Origin: Alnus glutinosa
Lineage: Eukaryota > Streptophyta > Magnoliopsida > Fagales > Betulaceae
Length of the DNA stretch: 64,000 nt
Direction: 5' to 3'
Assembly: GCF_958979055.1 (NCBI RefSeq)
Contig: NC_084888.1
Span: 36,227,804 to 36,291,803, forward strand
Below, piece after piece: positions 13,037-24,636 of this stretch. Below the pieces are notes generated by a model. That model worked only from the letters and a program-made list of their open reading frames with translations. It ran no database searches and was not told where the DNA came from. Position 1 is the first letter of the stretch. Every line of letters begins with the position of its first letter. The position numbers and the translations under genes are program-made.

Positions 13037-14583
13037 TCGTGCTCAATGCTTATGCTCAAATACTATACATTTAATTTCATAATCGTGTCTTTAACACATA
13101 CTTTCTTTATAAAACATAAACAGTCCAACATATCATATTCATACTTCAAAACATCATCATAATTTCAATATACTCAAATCATCCAAAACAGATCATAATC
13201 AACATACAGTTGGTTCAGGTTTGTAAAACATATATATTTTGCAATTCATCATATATGAAAATAATATTTCTCAGTGAGTAGAATACTCACCTTGGCTGCG
13301 CGGATATTAAGCACTAGGTCTCTTAGACACCCCTATACAATGCATTACAAAATTTCACCAAACCAAAACCCATGGTTTGGGTAGCCTCAAGCAAGTTCCA
13401 AGTAATCCATTACCTCAAAATGATCAGTGAAAACGTAGATCGGGTCTCGTAGATCACGTTTCCGGAATCATATTTGAGTTTAGACGGTTGGATCTTCGTA
13501 GATCAACGTTTCTAGGTGGATCCCCCCCCCCCCCCCCACCTTTCCGAAATAACTGGAGGAAAGGCTCTCAGGAGCCTTTCTGCGTGAAAAAAGGCACTGG
13601 CCTTCTTATTTTTTGTTTTATTTGTGAAGGGCCACTTGGCCCTTCATTTTTCAGCAAGTGGGGCGCACACCTGCGCCCCACCCTTCTATATATATATTTT
13701 CTTTTTCTTTTTCTTTTCTTTTTAGGATTCTTCTTTTTCTTTTTCTTTTATTTTCTATTTCTTTTATATCATTTTCCATTTTCTATTTTTTTTTTCTATT
13801 TATTATATTTTCTAATTCTTTTCTTTTTTTGTTATTCCAAATTTTCTTTTATTTATTTTCATTCCTAATTTCTTTTATATTTTATTTTATTTTTATTAAA
13901 AAATATTTTTTAGCAATCTATTTTCTTGGCTACCATTTACAAGTCAATAGGATAAAAAATAAAATACTTTATTTTATTTTATCACACTAAATAAACTTAT
14001 TTTTATTTAATCACTACAAAAAAAATTATTTTTTGCCACTTACAGTTCGCCATGTGTACGGTCACTGTACACGTGGCGAACTGTTGGCCACGTGCAAGTG
14101 GCCACGTAAATACACGTGGCGAATCCGGGTGACACTAACTGCACAGTTGGCCGCGTGTATTAAAATACACGTGGCTAACAATTGGCCGCATGTATTTTAA
14201 TGCACGCGGCTAAATGTATTTTTTTTTTAAAAAAAAAAAAATTATATTTTTTGGGTTTGCCGCGTGTATTTTAATACACGCGGCTAAATGTATTTTTTTT
14301 TTTTTTTTTAAAAAAATTATATTTTTTTGGGCCACGTATACTTAATATTCTGGAGTCTTCTTTTTTCTTTTTTCTTTTTTTTCTTTTTTTTTTTCTCCTT
14401 CGACGTCGAGAGTGAGAGAGATACAAAGAGTGAGAGAGAGATACAGAGAGTGAGACAGACAGAGAGTGAGAGAGACAGAGAGAGAGAGGTATTAGAGACA
14501 CAGAGAGAGACGTCGACGTTGGGAAGGCCGTCGGGAAGGCCGGCCACACGGTGGTCGGGGAGCTGGCCGGTGGTGCGCGTCTG

Positions 14584-14585
<2 letters not shown>

Positions 14586-14625
<40 letters not shown>

Positions 14626-14628
14626 TGA

Positions 14629-14701
<73 letters not shown>

Positions 14702-14757
14702 AGGGAGAGAGAGAGAACAGAGAGAACGGAAAGAGAGAGAGAATTGAGAGCTTGAGA

Positions 14758-14816
<59 letters not shown>
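14586..14816. repeat. Long GA and TA microsatellites within the CACTA element
   Basis: Nearly uninterrupted (GA)n runs fill 14586-14755, followed by a (TA)n run at 14760-14815. They produce long artificial Ser-Leu and Tyr-Ile reading frames on the minus strand that are not genes. Confidence 0.95.
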
Positions 14817-14818
<2 letters not shown>

Positions 14819-14830
14819 ATATTTCAAAAC

Positions 14831-14878
14831 TGGTGCAGGTAGGCGCGCGGGACAACTCCCGCGCACCTACCTGCACCA
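14831..14878. repeat. Near-perfect 22-bp hairpin with a 4-base loop
   Basis: The arm at 14831-14852 (TGGTGCAGGTAGGCGCGCGG...) pairs with 14857-14878 with a single mismatch around the loop CAAC. It is GC-rich in an AT-rich context. Confidence 0.9.
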
Positions 14879-15752
14879 ATTTTGGCCACGTGGCCAAATT
14901 CTTTTTTATTTACATTTTAAATATATTTTTATTTTATATATATATATATATATATATTTATTTATTTTATATTTATATTTTAAATATATTTTCAAAAACA
15001 GTTGGCCACGTGTATTTAATACACGTGGCCAATTGCAAATATAAATATAAAAAATTAAAAAAAAAATATAAATATTTTAGCCACGAGTATTTATTACACG
15101 TGGCCAAGTAGCCACGTGTATTTAATACACGTGGCTACTTGGCCACGCATATTAATACACATGGCCAATTACAAATATAAATATAAAAAATTATAAAAAA
15201 AATATAAATATTTTAGCCACGCGTATTAATTACACGTGGCTAATTGGCCACGTGGCTACAGTAACGGCTACTGTAGCCACGTGGCTAATTGCATGTTTTT
15301 TTGTAGTGAATCCTAATTAACCATTTTATAAAATTTGGTCTTTAAAAATATTTTCTTGCATTTTAAATACATCAAATTAAGTTTAATCAATTATTTACTC
15401 AAATTTCATATTTTAATTGCTACAAAATGTCTTGGACATTACAGTTGGCTTGAGTAGACATGGTGAGGATATGACGTTAGTTGATTTGAAGCTCTGATGC
15501 CATAAACAACTTGATAGTTTAATATAATGTGCTGCCTACTGAATACGTATGACAGTGCTTGTATTTATAATCTTTACAACCTTATCAAAGTACATTTGAG
15601 TTTTGAATTCAAATATCAAAAACAGAATATCTACAACAGATTGTGAGGATAAGTTTGTTCAAGAAACAGCTGCTGGTGTATCTGATTGTTGACTGAGATG
15701 TTGCCTATCTTCATGGGATTTAGTTGTTTGTGAACTGAGATGTTGCTGATCA

Positions 15753-18700
15753 TTAGTTGATCCAATACTGTGTTAGGTCTACTTTACGGTACTTATTGTT
15801 CTCTTCTGCTTCGGACTTGTCACAAATGCAATCAGGAAAAGGATTTGCATAGAAAGTCTCCTCTTGCTTATGGGAAGCTCGGGCAAGCCTAGGATATGGT
15901 GCTCCAATCCTATTTTTATGTAAGTTCTTAACCTTGGCTGAAAAATCTTCCCAAGATATCAACCCCTTGTCCAATTTATCGATCAACTTCACAAAATGTT
16001 GTCTGCAGTAACAATATAAGAGGCATAACGTCCATTAATAAAGTCAATGTTAAATAGCTAGTTATCTTGAAAGTTTAAGTTGATCGATAGGCAACTGTGA
16101 ATTTAATCATTTGATTGATATTTTAACTCTCAAGTCTCCTCGCGTGTGGACGAGTTTAAACTCAAGACCTTTATCATGTCAAATCACCAGTTATATATCT
16201 TAAAGGCTTAATCCGATAAAAAATGATAAATGTAAGTTGAGAATATGGGCCAATAGTTATACATACTTGTCAGGGCTGATGGTTTTCCGAAAACCTTCAA
16301 ATCTCCTATGACCCTGGACTGCCTTAGCCATATTGCCATCGTAGGTGTAGACAAAAACATCACTTTCTAGCGCTACAATATAGTCCAAGGCAGCAAGTTG
16401 GTTCTGGCAGTGTTTAAAAGGTTTTAACTCTTCCTCTGTAGCTAAATTGAAGTGGGAGAAGATGATGGGATACTTTGCTTGCAGTGGCTTAATCCCATTT
16501 TGACCATAAATTTCCCCGGCAACTATGTAAATTTTTGTGTCAGAAGGATAACCAATTGTCTCAAGGAACACGGCAACCTCTCTCGGGGTCATAGGGCATG
16601 CTCCTTGTAATCGCCGCTCTCTGCCATCAATCTTTTTGTCCTTCCAATGCGACACGCTCCTCCTCAATTTCCAGAGGTTCTCAGACTCAGCTTTGGTAAG
16701 ATTGTGATCGCAGCCTGTGAAGGCGAGCATGTCCTTTTCATATCTGCAACAATTCATGCATATTTGCTAGTTTTAGTGAAATTGGACATTGAAAGACAAT
16801 ATTCCTAGCTTGATGTCAATATGGGTGCGTTTCAAAACAAACCACACAATTTTAAAGGTCAAACTCCAATATTACCAAAAGCTTATAATTACGTTTCTAA
16901 ATCGCACATTTTGAAATTACAAACCTAAACGGATCTATAATTCGATAAGTACCTTAAATGAAGTGCAATATATGGGTTAGTATTATTCCTAAGCCTGTTG
17001 ACCAACTTTTTCCCAAGATCTTCGATTTTGGGGGTGAACCTGAGAGCCTCATACATTGCCCGGCAGCGGAGCATTTGGATGGAACCAGCAAGACCATTAT
17101 TAGCAAGGCGAGAATCAGTACGGGTAAATTTGAGAACCTTATGTCGCTTTAATAATGAAACCATCTCGCCTCTATAGTAACTGGGCTGCATAAAAATATA
17201 TGGTTGAATTCAAAACCTCACTACTTTGTTAGAAAATATTAATTTGAACCATATTTTCATACCTTCGACCAAGAAACCGGGGGCTTGGTGGGGGGATCAA
17301 CTGCTGCAAACTGTTTTGGGAGAGACTCTACAATATCAATATCATCTTTCAAAACTTCAATGAAATTCTTCCAGTTGAAAATGTCTTGAAAGTCACTGAG
17401 AATTAACCACAAGGAGATCGATGATCAGGATCTTATTTTTTTCACCAGTCTATGTATTAATTAAACCTATTGGAACCAGTAGTCTGATCAAGAATCCACA
17501 CCTTGGATCAGTCCAAAAAGAACTGTGATCTAAAGAAGGAAGAACCAGAGTGGCATTCATAATCTTTGCCACGGCAACCATGTCACTTATCTGCAATAAA
17601 GAAGACGTACACTTATATAGAAGATACTTTTAAGACTACGGAAAGTTCTACTGCAGACGCCTACCCCAGTTTTCATTTGATTCAATCCCCCGTTTGCATG
17701 TACTAGAATGTAACCGTTTGTTTCACTTCCACTCCCTGAAAGAAATATAATACTTGTAAGTTACAAAGATTGCAACAAATAAAAGTTCATTTAGCCTTGA
17801 AATTTTGTTGGACAAAAGTAAAATTTGGAACAAAATTGTGAAATATGTCGTTTAAAAGTGCGTTTTGAAAAAACTTGTGGCTTAAAAATGCAAAAAGAAT
17901 CAACATTTTCAAATTGTAAGCAATGAATGCATTTTTCACAATGTACGATTTAAAATGCAAAACTGCAATTTTAAAAGTCAAAATCGTGATACTACCAAAC
18001 ACTAACTTAGCTTAGTTTTTATAAATGGATATGAAATTTGTTGGACATACTTCTTTCTTCGGCCGAAGGGTTGATACATTTATAGTAGTTGCCACCATCT
18101 GGCTGCATCCAAATTTCCGGAGTCGGGGCCACAAAATTAGACCTCAACTGTACGTATTATATATGAACATCACATTATATTAACAAACTAGTCAACATAA
18201 TATTATCACAACAATCAAAACAATTAAGCAAAATTCCCACATGTATCAAGTTCAAAGTAATTCACTAAACTAGTATTTGTGTAAATCTGTGTAAGGTTAT
18301 GTCATTTCGTGAGGTACAAAATTAAGCTAGTTGAGAAGATAACTTTTTGACATATATATCATTGAGAAACCCAACAGGATTACGAATAATATTGATTGGA
18401 ATATATCTAATTATGCAGAAATATGAATACAGCAAAGGATCGATGAAGTTACTCAGCAGACATGAAATCTTCAGGTGAGATATCTTAGAAAACTAAGACA
18501 AAACTTTTAATTCTCTTATAGTTGTTAGGTTTGTCGCATTATTATATATGTTCGGTTCTCATGCCATAATAGCAAACAAGAAATCGGTATTTGGTGAAAA
18601 GCCAAAATCTCTTCGACGGGCATTCCCCCATAAAATGAAACTGAATTACTGTCATTTTTGAACGAGTAAATCTTTTCCTTTGCCTAAAATATCTAAAAGT

Positions 18701-19254
18701 AGATTATCTTCAACTGGTGCAGGAACACCGCATGCAGGTGATGATAACTAGCATATCAAAACCCCAAAGAGAAAGAAATTAAAAAATATATTAAGTTTTT
18801 AATTTTGACATGCAGCATTGAAGATAACTATAACGAAATCAACTTATAACAGCGAGCTGACCGGGAACTTCTCCGGCGACAATATCCTTGTACTCGTAGT
18901 ACCCACTTCGACGTCTTCCTCAAACACAACATTGTTTGTAACTGCTGACACATCTTTAAGCCTGGTTCGAAAACGGTTCTCCCCCATACTCAATTCGTGA
19001 AAGGTACTTATCAAGGCAAACTTTGCAAGCAGGGAAAGAAAACCTAGAAGCATCAAACCCCCATAAAGCCGACGGCCCGGCCTGAAGAGCTCCGGAAAAG
19101 GCCGCACTTTCCTTCGAAAAAACGCATTGTTTTTCATATCAGATTGCCAAGGATGCTGTCCTTCTGTGCTTTCAAACACCCGCCTTCTTGTCATGAAGTG
19201 AAACAATCCTGGGGATGAACCGTTACGTGTGTTATGATCTGTAGCCCTTGACAT
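15753..19254 (-). CDS. GT106 O-fucosyltransferase family protein
   Basis: Eight exons (minus strand: 19254-18862, 18147-18051, 17735-17665, 17590-17502, 17395-17263, 17185-16953, 16743-16267, 16002-15753) join in frame at GT-AG sites to a 580-residue protein. It is a type II membrane protein: a basic cytosolic N-terminus, a membrane segment at about 63-85 ([14 protein letters not shown]), then a lumenal domain. Family hallmarks in order are [35 protein letters not shown], the [14 protein letters not shown] stretch around the exon 6/7 junction, [23 protein letters not shown], and [14 protein letters not shown]. Plant members transfer sugar, usually thought to be fucose, in the Golgi. The exact acceptor cannot be told from sequence. 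The TAA stop abuts the Copia LTR, so the native 3' UTR is displaced or replaced. Introns 2 and 6 hold MITE-like insertions. Length and motifs look normal. Confidence 0.92.
16824..16930. mobile_element. MITE-like remnant in intron 6 of the O-fucosyltransferase gene
   Basis: The sequence GGGTGCGTTTCAAAAC...ATCGCACATTTTGAAATTAC resembles the 57940-58185 element (GTTTGG..TGCGATTTTAAAA type ends). It is divergent, with ends not firmly defined. Confidence 0.35.
17793..18003. mobile_element. MITE-like element in intron 2 of the O-fucosyltransferase gene
   Basis: The interval is rich in ACGATTTAAAATGC and TTTAAAAGTGCGTTTT motifs shared with 57940-58185 and ends ATACTACCAAAC. It has no coding potential. 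The family is not assigned. Confidence 0.4.
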
Positions 19255-20695
19255 AGAGAAAGAAAGAACGAGAGAAAAGAGAACATCATCAGAGAAGAAA
19301 TGAAGAAAGAGACATGGTGGAAGGAAATGGCTGGCAAAGGCTTTTTTCTCTGTCGTTTGGTCAAGATTTTCACTATTATGGGAAATTATGGGAGCGAAAT
19401 ATAAGGAGAAGGAGACTCTAAGTCTCTAAGTATGCGAGTTTGTGATTATTTGTCTCTCTTATTCTCGTTCGTTGGTCAAAATGCATGGAAGAGTAGTTCC
19501 ACGTTCAAGAAATGTATGTTTCACCGAGAAATGTTAGAACCATATTTTTCTTCTGAATTTTTATCCGTCAGCATTACGAGGAGGTAATTGTAAAATAAAA
19601 ATATAATATTTAGCTCATACACGTTTTATGTAATTGGAACAAAAGGTGAAAAAAGATTAATGGTTTCGGCTTCGTTGAAATTGAGGTACGGTGTTTCCGT
19701 AGTATCCGAACACATGTTTCAGTTTTAACGGGTCCGGTTCTAATTAAAATTGGCTTGCAAAACTAACCTTAGATTAATCCATTTGTTGCTCCATCTTGAT
19801 CGATCTCATTCATCTTGATTCCTTTTATTTAACCGTCCCTCCTCAAATGAAAAGATAAAAGGCTTCTATTGCCTAACATACAAAGTAATGACCCGATCCT
19901 CATTGCTCGCCATGCAATGCGACTATGGGCCTTATTTTTTCTTTTCTAGGCATGATGGAGACCAAAATGGGGTGGGTCTCCTCCAATATAGGGAAAGAAA
20001 GAAAGAGCTCATGTGTTTTTATAGTGAGTGGTGAACCAAGTTTATAGGGGTAAAATTAAAAGATTAAAAATATATATTGATTAAAAATATTACTAAAGAA
20101 AATAAATAAACATGCAATTTAGAATTATTATATTTTATAATTTTTTAACTTTTGATTTTTCTTACTATTTTATCATATATTTAATTTTTTTATGTTTTTA
20201 TGTTTATTTGCACATTGAACAATGCATGGCCAATTTAATTTGCTTGCATGTTTAAAATTAATACAATTTGACTCATCTTAGAAAATTAATATGGGAATTT
20301 TCTTATTCTCGAAAGAAATTTGAAAAGTAAAATACATATAAGAAAAGTACCATTTTTTTTTTTTTTTTTTTTTGCATAGAAAGATCAGTTTGAAAAGAAT
20401 AAATTAAGAGAGAGATATTTTTTTTTTTTTTTTTTTTTCCATCTATCGTGTTATTAAAAATGGAACCAACAATAACCTTAATATATATATCACATAAAAT
20501 TTGAAATTTTCATTGTTTAACTTCTTAAAAGGGGAGAGCATTTCCCCAATAATGGGAAGGCTTTTATCTTAAGATATTAAAAGATAGAAGTAGAAAGATT
20601 ACCCTTCTTTGCTTTACAATAGAATAGAAACTACATATTACCTACAATCAATTTTGTAAAACATTTTTATAATTAATAGACATTCAATAGGAAAA

Positions 20696-20728
<33 letters not shown>

Positions 20729-21585
20729 CATGCCATCTTTTCTTTTCTTTTTTTAAGTGAAATGATTCATTAATTTCTTTCCCGGATTATTTTACCATCT
20801 TCTTAGTTTTCAAAATCGCCATTGGATTTGTGGGCTTAGTGTATGGGATCTACATAACACCACAGATTTAATAATAATTTTAATTAAAAGTGAGATGATG
20901 GGAGAAGAATTAAGAGATGATATATAACACGCCTCTTTTCTTAATGGGCCATTGGGAACAAACCTTTCAACTTATTTATTTTCCTTCTGCATTATGTTTG
21001 GAATCCATATCTTTCTCTTGAAATGTCATTTATTTATAGAATCTCATTTATTTTTTCAATGTTTTTAGGGGCCCAAGGGGCATTTTCCATTTTGTCCCCT
21101 CTCGCCCATCCTTAGCTCCGCCTATACTTATAGTTATACATTTGAAAAGTGTTTTGTATTTTGAATTGTTTGTTAATGGTTTTAAGAAAAGTGTGTTTTT
21201 CGTTTCAACAACAGAAAATATTTTTCAAAATTGTTATCAAACGGAATTTTCTAAAATAATTTTACTTTGGAATTTTTAGAATTTTTTTAACTATTATTTT
21301 AACAAAATGTGTTAGATTTAACCACATTAAATACAAAATTAAGATCCTCAAGAAGACTAATTTCAAAGCTTAATTATGCTGTAGCAAAGTTGGTTGCTGC
21401 TCTTAGTTTTTTTGGGTCTTATATCTTGTAATTGTCCTGTTTTTGCTGTTTTGAAGCTTTGTGCTTCCCCTTCACTCTTCCTATGTATTGGTAAGGGGAA
21501 AAAAAAATTGGAAATATTTAATAAAAAATAATAATTGAGATTTAAGCCAAAGTAATTTAAAGAATCGTAATCCATCTTTTATAAT
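19255..21585. other. Divergent intergenic region between the O-fucosyltransferase and eL33 genes
   Basis: This stretch serves as the upstream region of both flanking genes. It is AT-rich, with T runs at 20352-20374 and 20419-20439 and a TA microsatellite at 20700-20727. No coding exon or structural RNA was recognised. Confidence 0.6.
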
Positions 21586-21592
21586 AGCAAAT

Positions 21593-21653
21593 TGGGCCTG
21601 GTAATCCAAAAATATGTTTCTCGGGAGGTAATTGGGCCTTGTGAGTTGGCCCA
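21593..21653 (+). promoter_or_regulatory. Cluster of site II elements (TGGGCC) in the eL33 promoter
   Basis: TGGGCC occurs at 21593-21598 and 21633-21638, and its complement GGCCCA at 21648-21653. Site II boxes of this kind, bound by TCP factors, are typical of plant ribosomal-protein promoters. They lie about 200-250 bp before the start codon. Confidence 0.65.
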
Positions 21654-21739
21654 CAAACAATGCGAGGCCCTCATCACTTAAGCTCATAGACGTAAAAGGT
21701 TTCTAGTAGACTATTTCGGTCTATAAACTCACACCTCTC

Positions 21740-21780
21740 TTATAAATACCTGACTCTAAAAGTGTCGTCAATTAGGGTTT
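21740..21780 (+). promoter_or_regulatory. TATA-like box and telo box of the eL33 gene
   Basis: TTATAAATA near 21740 is followed by TTAGGGTTTT at 21772-21781, the complement of the telo box AAACCCTAA. Together with the site II cluster this is the standard promoter layout of plant translation genes. Transcription probably starts close to the telo box. Confidence 0.6.
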
Positions 21781-21848
21781 TAGGTTCTTACACTACTTGG
21801 CCTCTCTCGGTTCTGCTTCCTGAAGCGAGCGCCTCCAAAGCGAAGAAA

Positions 21849-22871
21849 ATGGTGAAAGGACGGCAGGGAGAGCGAATCAGGTCTGCGACCCTTGTTTTCC
21901 GTATATATTTTCCTCTCTCAGAACCCTAGCTTTCCAAATACTTATTTTTCACGCTATGGCTATGGATTTTTGGAGCTTAATTTTTTGCTTTAATCTTGTA
22001 CTTGTTCCCAGGCTCTACATCAGAGGAACAATACTCGGCTACAAGAGGTAATAGGATCACTTTTTTGTTCTTTTTTTTGTGAATTTTTTTTGGTTCGTGT
22101 GGGTTCTGTTTAGATGCTGAGAGAAACCGAGAGAAAGTGAGTATTATTAAGATTTTAGCTGGGTTTTGGTTTTCTGGGTTCCCAAACGATTTAAACTAGA
22201 GGGTGTCGTTGTATTGATGTATTAGGTAGATCGTAGTTACTTTCTTTGTAATGTACTAGTTTGTTTTATTCAGTGTCTATTACCTGTTTGGATGCTAAGC
22301 AAATCTAGAGAATGAAAATGAGTTTTTTTTTTTTTTTTTTCTGGGTTGAGGTGTTTGTTTTGTTTCCGGAGGCTCAAATAGTGATACTATTGGATTTAGG
22401 GTTTGTATAGTTTGTTATTTATGCACACACTTTCTCAGCTGATAAATTTAGGGGGCAGAGTTTTCTAGTGATATTTGTAGTGTTTAAATGTTTGATGGCG
22501 ATGATGGTTCAGGTCCAAGTCGAACCAGTACCCAAGCACCTCGCTGATCCAGATTGAGGGAGTGAACACAAAGGAGGAGGTTGCGTGGTATGCTGGCAAG
22601 CGCATGGCTTATATCTACAAGGCCAAGGTGAAGAAGAATGGTACCCACTATCGCTGCATTTGGGGGAAGGTGATTAGGCCTCATGGTAACAGTGGTATTG
22701 TTCGTGCTAAGTTCAAGTCGAATCTTCCACCAAAATCCATGGTATTGTAAAGAAGCCGTTGCTTTAATATTTATCAAATGGGTCTTAATAAAGAGGTTTC
22801 TTAGTTCATTGTGTGTGGTTTTTTTGCAGGGAGCTAGAGTTAGGGTTTTCATGTACCCCAGCAACATATGA
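21849..22871 (+). CDS. RPL35A: Large-subunit ribosomal protein eL33 (L35a)
   Basis: Four exons (21849-21880, 22012-22047, 22513-22741, 22830-22871) give a 112-residue basic protein starting [16 protein letters not shown] and ending [10 protein letters not shown], the usual length for plant L35a. It is a structural component of the cytosolic 60S subunit. The stretches [33 protein letters not shown] and [13 protein letters not shown] are the family signature. All junctions are GT-AG, and the short first coding exon is typical of this gene. Site II and telo-box promoter motifs lie just upstream. No change from the family is visible. Confidence 0.97.
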
Positions 22872-24636
22872 GGTGCTTATAGCCCTTTTTTTTTTACCTC
22901 TTATCATTTGCACTTTAAATTTTAAGTTTTATTGCAAGTATGCTTGAGATTGTGGCTTAATATATGTTTAGATATCTAATGATAATTATTTCGTTTTCTT
23001 GTGTTTATTTTTCAATTCTGTATCCAAAATTAGTGTAGGGCAGCTGCTACGACATGGTTTCAGTTGTCACACAAATGTAGATTTATATTTATGTGCAAAC
23101 ATTTCATTGATTGTATCCTCTCAGCTATTCAATGGATTCTAGGCTTTTCAAGCTCTGTCTTTAGATGATGCTACGACATGGGCTCCATGGGGACACAAAT
23201 GTAGATTTATATTTATGTGCAAACATTTCACCGATTGTATCCTATAAGCTGTTCAATCGATTCTAGGCTTTTCAACCTTTCTTTCTTTAGATGATGTTTC
23301 TATAATCTCTGTGGTTTCTTAGGATCTTTACCAGTGATCTTACTTTTCTACGGCTTTTTTCTCTTTGGTGTCCTAATTTTTTCTGCAATGGTTTATACAG
23401 TCATAATGTGTAGTTGAGCCACCTTCTCTCGCATGATGTATACTTTGGAGTTTGTTGCTGTACTCTATATCCTTTTATATGGTTTGCATCTAAAGGCATG
23501 TATAATATCAATTTTTGTCTCTCTAGTCCCTTGAATTTTGACCGTTTGGTAACAATTGTTTGAGAGAATCAGAGATCTTGGTATTATTTGTTATTTGCTG
23601 ATCTGTTTGACTTAAGAATTCCTTACGGGAACTAAACTGAAGAATAACCATATGAATAACACTCATTTTCTCTTTCTACCCAGTGATTCACAACTGTTTG
23701 AAAGAATGAGGGATATTTAGTTATTCTTGATTGTTCACCAATCTGACATACAAAAACCACATTTGGACTAATTCTTAACGTTCTTGTGATCATCTGTAGT
23801 ACCTACTGACTGCATGCATAATTGGCAGTTGGTTTGTTTTATAGTTGGAATCTTTTTTTTCTGGTACTTAATTGCATCTCATTTTTCCTGGCTGCTCTCA
23901 GGTTGTGTAGATGCTGGATTGAGCCGGGGGAACATGTGATAGTTCTTTTTAGGCCAAATCGAGTTATGCTGTTACTTCTTTTTAAGAGCAGTCGTGTTTT
24001 TGAGAAGAATCATTTTTCTTTATTTAGGTTGGTGGATTGAACATTGTTCGACTCTTTACTAATTTCATTTATAAGTTTCCACCTGTTTGTTTCTTGACTT
24101 GAGTATTTGGATTATCAGCATTGATAGAAATGGATATTGAGCAATATTAGTTCTAGGTATTTATGATTATGTTAGGTTTGGCAAAATCTTTATTCCCCCC
24201 TCAATCACGTGATAGTTCGTTTCATATTATGGTAGTTAATAAAAATATGGTTTTTGAAATTATATACAGCTTCGTTGGGAGAGAAATCAATAAATTATAT
24301 TGTATAGTTATTTTCTGGTTTCAATGAAAAAGACCTACGCTCTCAAATTTTACCATCTAATTGATAATTGGGACAATGTTCTTTTTAAATTACCAAAAGA
24401 TTGTCAGCGTGAGGCCAGCAAAAGATTAAAAAAAAAGGTTCTAAAGTTGTTTCAATAAGGCAAACTTTTACAAATTTGTTTTTAAAAATGATAAAGTCAG
24501 GGTGTGGGTAAGACCCTTTGGCCAAATAGGGGCTACCCTCTTTTGGCCGAATGGGTGGCTACCCCAAAAGAGAATAAAAGAAAATTCTTTCATGGCTCTG
24601 AGGATAGTTGGGTCACCTCTAAATGCGAGTGTTCTA
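22872..24636. other. Downstream region of eL33; no further gene recognised
   Basis: This includes the 3' UTR of eL33 and T-rich sequence. A 72-codon frame at 23822-24040 lacks protein character. The only structured part is the 124-bp tandem duplication at 23047-23296. Confidence 0.5.
23047..23296. repeat. Imperfect tandem duplication, period 124 bp
   Basis: Copies starting CTACGACATGG at 23047 and 23171 share ACACAAATGTAGATTTATAT and end TTAGATGATG. They lie just past the eL33 gene. Confidence 0.85.

Larger units (their letters stand above)
14012..15308. mobile_element. Non-autonomous CACTA (En/Spm-type) DNA transposon
   Basis: The ends are CACTACAAAAAAA and its reverse complement, with a 3-bp target duplication AAT on each side (14009-14011 and 15309-15311). 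The uninterrupted sister LTR shows the empty site TATTTAATCCTAATT. Both ends carry many subterminal copies of a palindromic motif of the type GCCACGTGTATT..AATACACGTGGC, as expected for transposase-binding repeats of this superfamily. The 1297-bp element has no transposase frame. Its middle holds long GA and TA microsatellites and a strong hairpin. It is the youngest layer of the stack. Confidence 0.92.
6162..15443 (-). mobile_element. Ty3/Gypsy-type LTR retrotransposon fossil inserted in the Copia leader
   Basis: Two long terminal repeats (6162-8350 and 11943-15443) begin TGTGACGACC and end GGACATTACA. The 5-bp target duplication GTTGG lies on both outer flanks (6157-6161 and 15444-15448). 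Inside the right LTR is a tRNA-iMet-type primer site (GCTCTGATACCA, about 11929-11940). Inside the left LTR is a pyrimidine tract (TCCCTCCCTCCTT), the complement of a polypurine tract, so the element points leftward. The 3.6 kb interior is decayed. A Gag zinc knuckle (CIRCDKLGHLVNVC) near 11190 and a preceding CTNCGKPHFG stretch identify the Gypsy side. By eye the LTRs differ by about 2% in the parts compared, suggesting insertion within roughly the last few million years. Confidence 0.88.
11943..15443 (-). repeat. Right LTR (5' LTR) of the Gypsy element, interrupted by a CACTA element
   Basis: Without the 1297-bp CACTA insertion and its 3-bp duplication, this LTR is about 2.2 kb and matches 6162-8350 throughout. 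The LTR resumes at 15309 with the sequence expected from 8220 onward. Confidence 0.92.
3980..15752 (-). mobile_element. Ty1/Copia LTR retrotransposon fossil, broken, carrying a nested Gypsy element
   Basis: Reading on the minus strand: the LTR lies at about 15512-15752. Next to it is a primer-binding site complementary to initiator tRNA-Met (GCTCTGATGCCA on the plus strand, about 15490). Then, beyond the nested insert, a UBN2-type Gag (5487-5945, with the LEQYFTSQSQARLMQTKLQ region), a protease-to-integrase linker (4897-5196, with LLSVNQ) and part of an rve integrase (4055-4516, with DVWGPAP and FVQSDTGGEF). A second LTR portion at about 3980-4125 matches 15545-15700. Reverse transcriptase and RNase H are not recognisable. 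The element is broken and clearly older than the Gypsy insertion that split its leader. Confidence 0.85.

Noticed and set aside
14271-14897. Long Ser-Leu/Ile-Tyr frames around 14.3-14.9 kb
   Set aside because: They are translations of GA and TA microsatellites inside the CACTA element.
14040-15300. Regular palindromic repeats resembling a CRISPR-like array
   Set aside because: This is a plant nuclear sequence, spacing is irregular, and the repeats are the subterminal motifs of a CACTA element.
21849-24060. Box C/D snoRNA hosted by or near the eL33 gene
   Set aside because: Sequences like GATGATG occur, but no proper RTGATGA/CTGA pair with terminal stem was found.
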